Source: Bacteriovoracaceae bacterium (GTDB lineage Bacteria > Bdellovibrionota > Bacteriovoracia > Bacteriovoracales > Bacteriovoracaceae). From it: a stretch of 64,000 bases of DNA. Below, piece by piece: positions 53,983-61,922 of this stretch (the stretch's first letter is position 1; each line of letters begins with the position of its first letter). The position numbers and the translations under genes were made by a program. The notes under the pieces were generated by a model. It saw only the letters and a program-made list of their open reading frames with translations, did no database searches and was not told the origin of the DNA. Where the stretch lies: positions 1 to 64,000 of the forward strand of contig JAOHMI010000005.1 in NCBI GenBank assembly GCA_028101965.1, given 5' to 3'.

Positions 53983-54417
53983 TTACCGGGAGGAATAAAC
54001 GGTACCAACGGTCAATAGGGCTTCAACACATTTTTTTAGTTCAGCATTGTATAAAGTTAGGTCATTTTTATCATAGATATTAATAGGTCGTTTCACATCT
54101 ATTGTTACATCATCATCACCAGGGTTTAATGAATAGTAATTAGAAAGCCAAAACTCTTTATAAGATTGTGTGGAATAATCTGTTTCATCATTTGCTTTAA
54201 TGGCAGATCGAAAGCCTTGGACACATGAGGCGAAGAATCTTAATTCTTCTTGGCTACTCCCACCAGTTATATAGATATTCTCAAGGACTTTCCCAACTTC
54301 AGCCGCAGTTAAGTCTATGGTAATTCTCACTCTCTTTTTCTTTCTTTTAGTTGGTTCCGATTCAGCAAGGGAAAAAAGAGAAAAAGTGAGAAGGAATAAT
54401 AATGTAAAGATTTTCAT
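53983..54417 (-). CDS. Small exported protein, paralogue B, unknown
   Basis: 144 aa with a signal peptide (to ~LAES). Same family as paralogue A: LTAAEVGKVLENIYITGGSSQEELRFFASC, EFWLSNYYSLNPGDDDVTIDVKRP, AELKKCVEALLT. Differs by a basic insert after the signal (PTKRKKKRVR). Tandem duplication with clear drift. TGGAG box present. Confidence 0.65.
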   Translation of the reverse strand: MKIFTLLFLLTFSLFSLAESEPTKRKKKRVRITIDLTAAEVGKVLENIYITGGSSQEELRFFASCVQGFRSAIKANDETDYSTQSYKEFWLSNYYSLNPGDDDVTIDVKRPINIYDKNDLTLYNAELKKCVEALLTVGTVYSSR

Positions 54418-54821
54418 AAAAACTCCAATGACAATTTTTAATTTTGCATTCTAAAATGCAGTGAAGGGTGAGTATAATAGTTGAATAAAGTTTCAAACGA
54501 AATTGTAATAATTAAGTTCTGTTTTATTGATGTTAAGAAACAAAGAAAGAATATGAACTTTGGTCAATACAGATTTTCAAATAGTAGTTCCGGGTAATAA
54601 TTTAATAATTAAATTAATTAATATTCCGACTAATTTACTAGAGCTAAAAACTTCTTTAAGTCTTTATAAAAATCATTTGAATACTTTAAAGAGTATTTTT
54701 GAAGTGCTAAACTAATCAGATGAATATGGTTTTCGTTAAAATTTTATCCTTGTATTTACTAGTCGAAATTTATATAAGCTATCACGTACCAACTTAAAAT
54801 TTAACCTATGGTGGCCAGATT
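54418..54821. other. Gene-free interval of about 400 bases
   Basis: AT-rich, with no ORF longer than ~20 codons that has a ribosome-binding site. A TGCATT-CTAA-AATGCA stem near 54444 and a TATAAT near 54474 are visible; neither is tied to a gene. No repeat of the 41088 type and no tRNA. Confidence 0.6.
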
Positions 54822-55175
54822 ATGGTTAATAGAAAGAATGTTCTGATAGATATTATTTTGACCCTCATTACGGGTGGGTTATGGAATTTTTGGGTTCAGT
54901 ACCGACAAATTCGCGATACAAATAACTTATTAGGAGGAAATGAAGTACGGTCATTTTGGATGGTTATGCTTTTTTCCTTTCTCACTTTCGGGCTCTATTT
55001 TGCCTACCATGAGTTTACTTTGTGTAAGAGACTTCATTTCCTGGTTTACGGGGATGAAAAGTTTGAAGTTTCTCTTTTAATTTCCCTTCTTACTTTTTTT
55101 GCTCTTTGGTTTGTGGTGGATTCTTACCAGCAAACCTTAATTAATTTATATCTTGAGGGAAAATCCTCAATCTAA
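54822..55175 (+). CDS. DUF4234-type small membrane protein
   Basis: 117 aa with about three membrane segments: ILTLITGGLWNFWVQYRQIRD, SFWMVMLFSFLTFGLYFAY, VSLLISLLTFFALWFVV. The G-x-W-N-F-W-x2-Y-R-x-I block is the DUF4234 signature. Function unknown. The ribosome-binding site is weak. Confidence 0.72.
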   Translation: MVNRKNVLIDIILTLITGGLWNFWVQYRQIRDTNNLLGGNEVRSFWMVMLFSFLTFGLYFAYHEFTLCKRLHFLVYGDEKFEVSLLISLLTFFALWFVVDSYQQTLINLYLEGKSSI

Positions 55176-55339
55176 TAAAAATATCTTTTCTCATAGCTTT
55201 CATCATGAAAGTAAATCGAATTTAAATATAAAGTCTTTTGATATCATGTACTTAGGATGTAAATCGTTTTTACCTTTTATTTCTATAAAATAGCTCTTTT
55301 TATTAAATTGAGGTATATAATAGGGTAAGGAGAATGCTT

Positions 55340-56416
55340 ATGAATAGTCATAGCGAACCCTCTCAAAATTCTGCACCAGAGATTGAAAATCATTGTTGCC
55401 CCAGTAAAAAGAAAAAAGATTATTTTTTCTTTTCCTTAGTTGGAGTTTCACTTGTTTTTTACTTCGGACACCTTTTAAGTTTAGTCGAGATTACTCTTCC
55501 CCATCAAATCAAGCACCTGTTTCATCACTTCTTTGAATTAATTAATAAAATGAGTTTAGGAATTATTATAGGAATTGTTTTTGTGGGTGTTTTAAGTCAT
55601 GTCCCCCGAGAATATGTCATTTCAATTTTAGGCAAACCAGGTAGTCGCTGGAGCTTAGTTAGGGCCACCATGGCAGGGGTTCTGTTAGATTTATGTAGTC
55701 ATGGGATTCTCATGGTGGGGATGCAGCTCTACCGGCGAGGGGCCGGTATTGGACAGGTAATGGCTTTTCTTATTGCTTCTCCTTGGAATTCACTATCTTT
55801 AACGATTATTTTATTTACTCTCATTGGGATTAAATACACTTTACTGTTTATATTCCTCAGTATGTTTATAGGCTTAATTACTGGAAAATTATTTGATATA
55901 TTGACCATAAAAAAAATGATTCCTCTGAATCCAAATCAAGTTGAACTGCCAGATAATTTTAAACTAATTCCAAATCTAAAAAAAGATCTAGCTAAAGTAA
56001 ATTTCAACTTTAAACTTGTCTTTGATATTATTTGGGGTGGGGTAAAAGAATCAAAAATTATTGTAAAGTGGTTACTTTTCGGTAGTATCCTGGCTTCTTT
56101 AATAAAAATTTTTGTGGATCAAGGAATTTTTCAAAATTATTTTGGCCCATCTCTCATAGGACTTCTTTTAACCTTAGCGGCCACAACAATTATTGAAGTT
56201 TGTTCTGAAGGAGCAACTCCAATTGCTGCGGATTTGTTAACCAGGGCAAATGCTCCTGGAAATAGCTTTACTTTTCTTATGGCCGGAGTGGCCACAGACT
56301 ATACAGAAATCGTTTCCATTAAAGAGACCATGAAATCCTGGAAGATTTCACTCTTACTTCCACTTCTGACTGTTCCTCAAATTTTAATTCTTGGATATAT
56401 CCTCAATACGTTCTAA
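55340..56416 (+). CDS. SO_0444/ArsP-type permease, putative metal exporter
   Basis: The ATG at 55340 is chosen over 55334 because AAGGAG sits 7 nt before it; 358 aa. N-terminal cytoplasmic stretch has HCCPSKKKK, a likely metal-binding Cys pair, followed by 8-10 membrane segments in two homologous halves. Signatures are GVLLDLCSHGILMVGMQLYRRGAG and EVCSEGATPIAADLLTRANAPG, as in DUF318/ArsP-family permeases and the SO_0444 Cu/Zn efflux group. Substrate is not proven: Cu, Zn or organoarsenical are options. A TATAAT at 55316-55321 would give a 12-nt leader. Confidence 0.8.
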   Translation: MNSHSEPSQNSAPEIENHCCPSKKKKDYFFFSLVGVSLVFYFGHLLSLVEITLPHQIKHLFHHFFELINKMSLGIIIGIVFVGVLSHVPREYVISILGKPGSRWSLVRATMAGVLLDLCSHGILMVGMQLYRRGAGIGQVMAFLIASPWNSLSLTIILFTLIGIKYTLLFIFLSMFIGLITGKLFDILTIKKMIPLNPNQVELPDNFKLIPNLKKDLAKVNFNFKLVFDIIWGGVKESKIIVKWLLFGSILASLIKIFVDQGIFQNYFGPSLIGLLLTLAATTIIEVCSEGATPIAADLLTRANAPGNSFTFLMAGVATDYTEIVSIKETMKSWKISLLLPLLTVPQILILGYILNTF

Positions 56417-56428
56417 AGAGAATCATCT

Positions 56429-57760
56429 ATGAAAAATTTAATTAGTTTCTTATTCTTATCCTTCTTTTATTTATCTTACTCAAGCTCACATGAAAAAGTA
56501 ATTAAACCAATGGATTTCAGTAGTGCCATTCACCAAACGAAGCAAGAACTTATTTTAAATGGAATTTATGAAGCGATTCTTAAGGTGAGTGAGAAAGAGT
56601 TAATTAAAGAGGAAAAGGAAAAACCTAAGTCGAGTTTGAATGAAGGTAGGCGGGGAACAATGATTGTGGAAGAGATGATGCGCAAAAACCGAGAGAGGTT
56701 AGCGGCTCAATCGGGATTAGACCCAAACCAGGCAAAGTCGGGTAAAGATATAGTAAATTTTCAAAAAAAAGATAATAAGAACATGATCCAGGAAATGGAC
56801 CGTCAAGTGAAGAAGGCCAAAGATTGGAAAGAGCTAGCTCAAAGTGAAATAGATATGATTCGAGCGAGTGTAATGCAAAAGTGGAAAGAAAAAAATCAAA
56901 AAGTTTTACAAGATTGGAAACAGCAAAAAATTCTCTATAAAAACAATGTTAATAAATATGGCAAGACAACCTTTGATATTCCCTTAGTTCTTCCTGTAAA
57001 TGAAGCAGATCTAAAAAAATCCCTTAAGAAAAAAGTTTCAAAAGAATCTTTTGTGGTGGCAAATTCAATGGGGATGAAAGTGAAGAACCAGAAGTTTCGC
57101 GCCACTTGTGCTAGCTTTTCAGGACTGCGGTCACTGGAAATTTTGCTTGGTCAAAATCAATATGATCTTGATTTAAGTGAGCAGTATTTCTATTGGGCTT
57201 CCAAAAGTGACTGTCAAAATAAAAAATGCTCTAGTCGTGGTTCTTGGGTGGGACATGGGCTTAAGTTTTCACAGAATGCTTCCAAACATGACATTCCATT
57301 AGAGGAAGATTGTCCTTATAATCCTTTTTCAGCAGGTCAAAATGAAACTCAAATACCGCTTAAAAATTCCTGCGATCAAGGAAAAGTAAAAATTGGGCAT
57401 TATAATTATCATAAAACACTGGATGAGTTGATCGAAGCTCTTCATCAAAATACTCCAGTGGTGATTGGTACTTATTTAACTCCAAACTTTTATGATGCTG
57501 ATTCCCTTATTTTAGAGCGGAATAAAAATGAAGGTCGGAAAAAGATGGATTCACACTCTAAGGGGCACTCTCTTTTAGTTGTGGGTTATGTGAAGTTACC
57601 TCAGGTTCTTAACGAAGGAAATCTTTGCTTAATTGTGACAAATAGTTGGGGCGAAGGTTGGGGGTTTGGTGGCTATTCATGTCTTTCTGAAAAATGGTTT
57701 CTGGAGCAACGACAAGCAAATCCATTTGTTTCCATCGATTTAGTTAGCTATCGAAAATAA
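56429..57760 (+). CDS. Exported papain-family (C1A) cysteine protease
   Basis: 443 aa with a signal peptide (to ~SYSSS). Residues ~25-200 are a charged, helical pro-region. The catalytic domain (~205-440) has all four key residues: oxyanion Gln221 and nucleophile Cys227 in KNQKFRATCASFSG, His380 in KGHSLLVVGY, and Asn405 in VTNSWGEGWGFGGY. It acts outside the cytoplasm on protein, in a predator probably on prey protein (inference). It follows the permease gene by 12 bp, so the two may share a transcript. Convergent with the glycosyltransferase; no bases between stops. Confidence 0.9.
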   Translation: MKNLISFLFLSFFYLSYSSSHEKVIKPMDFSSAIHQTKQELILNGIYEAILKVSEKELIKEEKEKPKSSLNEGRRGTMIVEEMMRKNRERLAAQSGLDPNQAKSGKDIVNFQKKDNKNMIQEMDRQVKKAKDWKELAQSEIDMIRASVMQKWKEKNQKVLQDWKQQKILYKNNVNKYGKTTFDIPLVLPVNEADLKKSLKKKVSKESFVVANSMGMKVKNQKFRATCASFSGLRSLEILLGQNQYDLDLSEQYFYWASKSDCQNKKCSSRGSWVGHGLKFSQNASKHDIPLEEDCPYNPFSAGQNETQIPLKNSCDQGKVKIGHYNYHKTLDELIEALHQNTPVVIGTYLTPNFYDADSLILERNKNEGRKKMDSHSKGHSLLVVGYVKLPQVLNEGNLCLIVTNSWGEGWGFGGYSCLSEKWFLEQRQANPFVSIDLVSYRK

Positions 57761-58849
57761 TTAAATCTTTGAAAAAGCTTTGTCATAAAGAGAAATAATA
57801 TTTTTCCAGTCATATTTTTTTACATTTTCAATTAGTTCACTTTTCCGTGAAGGAACAGATTCACAAAGTCTTTTCAATTTCTTATATAGCTGATCACTTG
57901 AATTATATAAATGATTTTCCCTTAGAGTACTAGGAAGGTGTTCTGGGTAGGCTAACCTATTAGGTAACAGGGGGTAAACTCCGTGGGCAATCGCTTCAAC
58001 CACTGATGCGCCAAAAAAATCATGAATACTTGTCACCGGTAAGATATCACATTTCTGGAGCAAATTCTCATAAGTTTCTCGGTCTGCATATCCCATATGA
58101 ATGATTTCATTTTTAAGTTTAATTTGTGCTTCTTTAAAAATGCCAGGTATTGATGAATAGGATTCTCCCAAAAGAATGAGTTTAAATTGAATTTTCTCTT
58201 CTTTGAGCCGATATAATACATTAAAAAATTCGGCAGGATTCTTATCATACTCCCAGCGGTGGTTCCATAGTAGAGTTGGAATTTTACTTTGGTTTAATTT
58301 GGGTTGAACTTGGTCAGGAAGATTTAAACCAAGAGGAAGAACGACTGATTTGTTCTTAATGGCTTTAATTGAATCCAAGTTTTGGTAGTCAGGAAATCCT
58401 TTTAACATTTTGGGTAGCGCTTCCATGAAGCAACTATGGTGATAGTGAGAGTTAAAAAAAACGTTATCAGCAACTAAACAACTGGTGTAATTAATAAAGC
58501 CATAAAGTAAGTGAGTTTGTTTTTTTTTATCTCGGTCATGCTCTGACCATGGATAGGTTAGTTGGTTCTCGTGGAAGTAAATTGCCGTAGGTACCTGGGA
58601 ATATTTTTTTCCCACAAGTCCTAAAAAAGTAGCAAAGTCCAACATATCTGTAGCTAAAATTAAATCTGGCAGAAAGTCACTTCTTAGAAATTCATGGGCA
58701 AGGGTTACAGCTCCACCGTTCATTCGCCATTTCCAATGCCTGCCTGGAAGGGAGAATATTTTGACCTCATGTTGTGAATATTTTTGTAGACTCTCTGCCC
58801 AACTCTTATGGCTGCCAGTGAAAAATGGTTCAATAAGGGCGATCTTCAT
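57761..58849 (-). CDS. DUF3524 glycosyltransferase, tRNA-queuosine mannosyltransferase-like
   Basis: 362 aa, cytoplasmic, GT-B fold. The N-terminus MKIALIEPFFTGSHKSWAESL is the DUF3524 signature; later come PTAIYFHENQLTYPWS, LPLGLNL, LLWNHRWEYDKNP, HMGYADRETYENLLQ and TSIHDFFGASVVEAIAHGVYPLLP, the typical donor-binding C-terminal block. In animals the homologue (GTDC1/QTMAN) adds mannose to queuosine in tRNA-Asp; bacterial members are assumed to be related. There is no queuosine gene in the window. There is no Shine-Dalgarno before the ATG. Confidence 0.88.
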   Translation of the reverse strand: MKIALIEPFFTGSHKSWAESLQKYSQHEVKIFSLPGRHWKWRMNGGAVTLAHEFLRSDFLPDLILATDMLDFATFLGLVGKKYSQVPTAIYFHENQLTYPWSEHDRDKKKQTHLLYGFINYTSCLVADNVFFNSHYHHSCFMEALPKMLKGFPDYQNLDSIKAIKNKSVVLPLGLNLPDQVQPKLNQSKIPTLLWNHRWEYDKNPAEFFNVLYRLKEEKIQFKLILLGESYSSIPGIFKEAQIKLKNEIIHMGYADRETYENLLQKCDILPVTSIHDFFGASVVEAIAHGVYPLLPNRLAYPEHLPSTLRENHLYNSSDQLYKKLKRLCESVPSRKSELIENVKKYDWKNIISLYDKAFSKI

Positions 58850-58870
58850 GGTGAGGGAGCATATCTAAAC

Positions 58871-59860
58871 TTATTTCAAATGAAAACGACAAACTGATCG
58901 AAAACCATAGTGGTCTGAGAGATTGATTTTTTTCTTTTTATACTTCATTCGCTGATTGAAGATTAACTTAGAGTCTTCTACATTAACTTTTATGGAAGGC
59001 GCCTGATATGCTCCACAATAAATATGATCAAGTTGTCCTTCACTTTTAGAATTATAATAATTATCGCGAGAGTAGGTATGCAGTGATCGAGTGTCACTTG
59101 CCGGGTAGTTTACCGCTTCTTTGAATCCAAGTTCTTGATAAATAACTGGATGCAAGCTTGAACCAGGAAGAGGGTCACTAATCTTTTCTTTTAACCCATT
59201 TAGAGCGTAATTAAAGTCTCCCAAGAAAACCGTGGGAATCCCTTTGCTGTGTTTTTTTATATAGTTAATTATGAGATTTAGCTGAAATTTGCGCAGAGGA
59301 TGTTGCCGATTCTTTGGGCCAAAGTTTGCTGCTAAGTGGGTGTTATATATATGGAATAGGTGGGATTTCTCTCCTTGTATAACTTCCAATTGCAAATGCA
59401 TGAAGCCTTTATTAATAAATTTTTCAGAAATTTGTTTACGAAATTTTATTCCCTTTCTTCTACGATAGCTTTTTTCATGAGGTCGAAAACTTATCTGGCG
59501 TATTTTTTTTAAGGGGTAGCGGCTGAGGATAAGGAGACCATTTCGTTTCCAAAAAGCTCGTTTAAAGCCTCGACTATCTCGACTATAATAAATTTTAAAC
59601 TTTGATTTTCTTAGGCATTTTACGACTCTTTTGAGACTTCGTCTTCGCCACAGTTCTTGAATCCCTAATATATCTAAATCTTGCATATCATCTAAGATGA
59701 GCTGACAGAATTTTTTTACTCGCCAGTTCGCATGTTTAGATTTAAAAACAGGTTTATCCCAGATGTTAAAGGTTCCTACTTTGAGGGACACAATATCAGC
59801 AGAAGCGCTACGTAGGCAGATAAAACTAATAAATAAGAGGTTCGACAAAATCCATTTCAT
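58871..59860 (-). CDS. Secreted endonuclease/exonuclease/phosphatase-fold hydrolase (sphingomyelinase/DNase I type)
   Basis: The track starts at a TTG (59866); the ATG at 59860 gives the signal peptide MKWILSNLLFISFICLRSASA and is preferred; 329 aa. The EEP active site is complete: Asn in VGTFNIWDKP, Glu in ILGIQELWRRR, His in YNTHLAANFG, Asp-Asn in FLGDFNYAL, and the final Asp-His in LSDHYGFRS. Very basic protein. Could be a secreted DNase or a neutral sphingomyelinase; the spacing is closer to sphingomyelinases in my reading but this is not decisive. Positioned 21 bp upstream of the glycosyltransferase gene on the same strand. Confidence 0.82.
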   Translation of the reverse strand: MKWILSNLLFISFICLRSASADIVSLKVGTFNIWDKPVFKSKHANWRVKKFCQLILDDMQDLDILGIQELWRRRSLKRVVKCLRKSKFKIYYSRDSRGFKRAFWKRNGLLILSRYPLKKIRQISFRPHEKSYRRRKGIKFRKQISEKFINKGFMHLQLEVIQGEKSHLFHIYNTHLAANFGPKNRQHPLRKFQLNLIINYIKKHSKGIPTVFLGDFNYALNGLKEKISDPLPGSSLHPVIYQELGFKEAVNYPASDTRSLHTYSRDNYYNSKSEGQLDHIYCGAYQAPSIKVNVEDSKLIFNQRMKYKKKKINLSDHYGFRSVCRFHLK

Positions 59861-59928
59861 CTCCAACTATTTTAGTTGATGACCCGGTGATCTACCTAAT
59901 GCTTTTTCGTTATAATTTTGTTAAAAAT

Positions 59929-59962
59929 AAGTTTGATTATAATTATCAAACTTATTGGAGAG
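59929..59962 (+). promoter_or_regulatory. Stem-loop abutting the ribosome-binding site of the DUF885 lipoprotein
   Basis: AAGTTTGAT - TATAATT - ATCAAACTT is a perfect 9-bp stem, followed by ATT, GGAGAG, TTT and ATG. Matches the layout at 26665-26701 with different inner stem bases. The loop also contains TATAAT, so it may instead be a promoter. Confidence 0.4.
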
Positions 59963-59965
59963 TTT

Positions 59966-61759
59966 ATGTATCAATACTTGAGTTACATTGTATTACTTGT
60001 CTTTGTTGCCTGTAGCAGTGATTCAAAAAAACCGGTTTTGACTGAAGATCAAAAAATTTCTCAGTACTTTGAAGATTCATTTGAAAGGAGCGTTAAAAGA
60101 TATCCTACATGGCAAACCTATTTAGGGCGAAAAACAAATTACCATAAACTTGACGATGAAAGTTTAGAGTTTATGGAAGAATCATTTGACCTTAATCGAA
60201 AGTGGTTAAAAGAATTGGACCAATTTGATGTGGATAAACTAAATGTACAAAATAAATTAAGCTATAATCTATTAAAATATTCAATGGAATTAGAAATAGA
60301 AGCTTATCCTTTTCGCTTTCATAGCTATCCTCTCAATCAGATGTTCGGATATCACTCATCGCTTCCATCGTTTATGATCAACATGCACCAAATAGATAAT
60401 TTCGCTGATGCTCAAGCTTATATTGCACGTATTAAAGAATTTAAACGAGTGTTTGATCAGCATCTAATTTATATGAGTAAACAGCAGAAAATGAAGATTG
60501 CTCCTCCAAATTTTGTTTATGCCAAAATAATTAGTGACATAAGCAATGTGGTCAAAGGTAAGCCTTTTGATAAAGGTCCTAAAAATTCTACAATAAAAAA
60601 TGATTTCTTAAAAAAAATAGCCAAGTTAAAAATTTCACAAGAACAAAAAAATTCTTTAAATTCCAAACTAGATCGGAATTTAAAAAACTATTTTAAGCCT
60701 GCTTATGATGAACTTCTATCATTCGTGAAGTTACAACAATTTGTCTTTGTTGATAATAAAGGGGCTTGGGGGCTTCCAGAGGGAGAAAAGTATTATAAAT
60801 TTCGACTTAAAACAATTACAACCACAGAATTAACTGCCCCTGAAATCCACAAAACCGGTCTTGCAGAGGTGGTAAGAATTCATGAGGGCATGAAGTCTAT
60901 TATGAAAAAAGTTGGCTTTGCGGGAAAATTAAAGGACTTTTTTCTGCACATGAAATCACCTAAATATCAATATCCCAATACTGAAATTGGACGCGAAAAT
61001 TATTTAAAGCAAGCAAAAGTTTTAATTAAGAATATGGAAGCGAGGCTTCCTGAATTATTTAATCGTTTTCCAAAGGCGGCACTTGAAGTAAAGCCAGTGG
61101 AAAGTTTTCGTGAAAAGAGTGCGGGAATTGCTTTTTACAATGGCCCTTCAATGGAAGGAAATCGCCCAGGAATTTATTATGTAAATTTATATGACATGGC
61201 AGATAATCCAATTTATAAAATGGAGGCCCTTGCATATCATGAAGCCATACCAGGGCATCATATGCAAATAGCGATTGCTACGGAATTAAAAGAATTACCA
61301 AAGTTTCGCCGGATGGGAGGGTATACGGCTTATACTGAAGGATGGGGCCTATACTCAGAGCTTCTGCCAAAAGAAATAGGGTTTTATGAAGATCCTTACT
61401 CTGATTTTGGCCGATTAAGTATGGAATTATGGAGGGCCGCTCGTTTGGTGGTGGATACAGGAATTCATCATTATAAATGGTCTAGAGAAAAAGCTATTAG
61501 CTATTTAAAGGAAAATACACCCAACGCTGATTTAGAAATAATTAAGGGAGTCGAACGCTATTTTGTCATGCCAGCTCAAGCCACTGCCTATAAAATTGGA
61601 ATGTTATATATCTTAAAGCTTCGCTCTCAAGCCAAAATGAAATTGGGAGAAAGGTTCGATATCAAGCAGTTTCACGACGAAATTTTGAAAAATGGGGCGG
61701 TTCCTTTATTTGTTTTACAAGCGCAGATAGATAAATGGGTCAAGCTAAAGCTGCGTTAA
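59966..61759 (+). CDS. DUF885-family metallopeptidase, lipoprotein
   Basis: The ORF opens at 59918, but the ATG at 59966 has GGAGAG and gives lipobox FVAC (Cys16); 597 aa. The active site is YHEAIPGHHMQIA with the downstream Glu in YTEGWGLYSELLPKE. The C-terminus (VERYFVMPAQATAYKIG) is typical. Second member of the family in this window after 22386-24059, but this one is anchored in the envelope. Probably a peptidase or carboxypeptidase acting outside the cytoplasm. Confidence 0.9.
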   Translation: MYQYLSYIVLLVFVACSSDSKKPVLTEDQKISQYFEDSFERSVKRYPTWQTYLGRKTNYHKLDDESLEFMEESFDLNRKWLKELDQFDVDKLNVQNKLSYNLLKYSMELEIEAYPFRFHSYPLNQMFGYHSSLPSFMINMHQIDNFADAQAYIARIKEFKRVFDQHLIYMSKQQKMKIAPPNFVYAKIISDISNVVKGKPFDKGPKNSTIKNDFLKKIAKLKISQEQKNSLNSKLDRNLKNYFKPAYDELLSFVKLQQFVFVDNKGAWGLPEGEKYYKFRLKTITTTELTAPEIHKTGLAEVVRIHEGMKSIMKKVGFAGKLKDFFLHMKSPKYQYPNTEIGRENYLKQAKVLIKNMEARLPELFNRFPKAALEVKPVESFREKSAGIAFYNGPSMEGNRPGIYYVNLYDMADNPIYKMEALAYHEAIPGHHMQIAIATELKELPKFRRMGGYTAYTEGWGLYSELLPKEIGFYEDPYSDFGRLSMELWRAARLVVDTGIHHYKWSREKAISYLKENTPNADLEIIKGVERYFVMPAQATAYKIGMLYILKLRSQAKMKLGERFDIKQFHDEILKNGAVPLFVLQAQIDKWVKLKLR

Positions 61760-61922
61760 TAAGAGCTTAATCAAGTTGTCATTCTAAAAAAAATGGGTAT
61801 AGTGTAATTCCTATAGCCTTGCTGAGATACTTCTGTCATTTTCTAAATTCTCAGTTAACTTAAAATTACACACACTGATAAGTAATCAAAATTTTTGTCA
61901 GATTTGATCAGGAGCACCCGAA

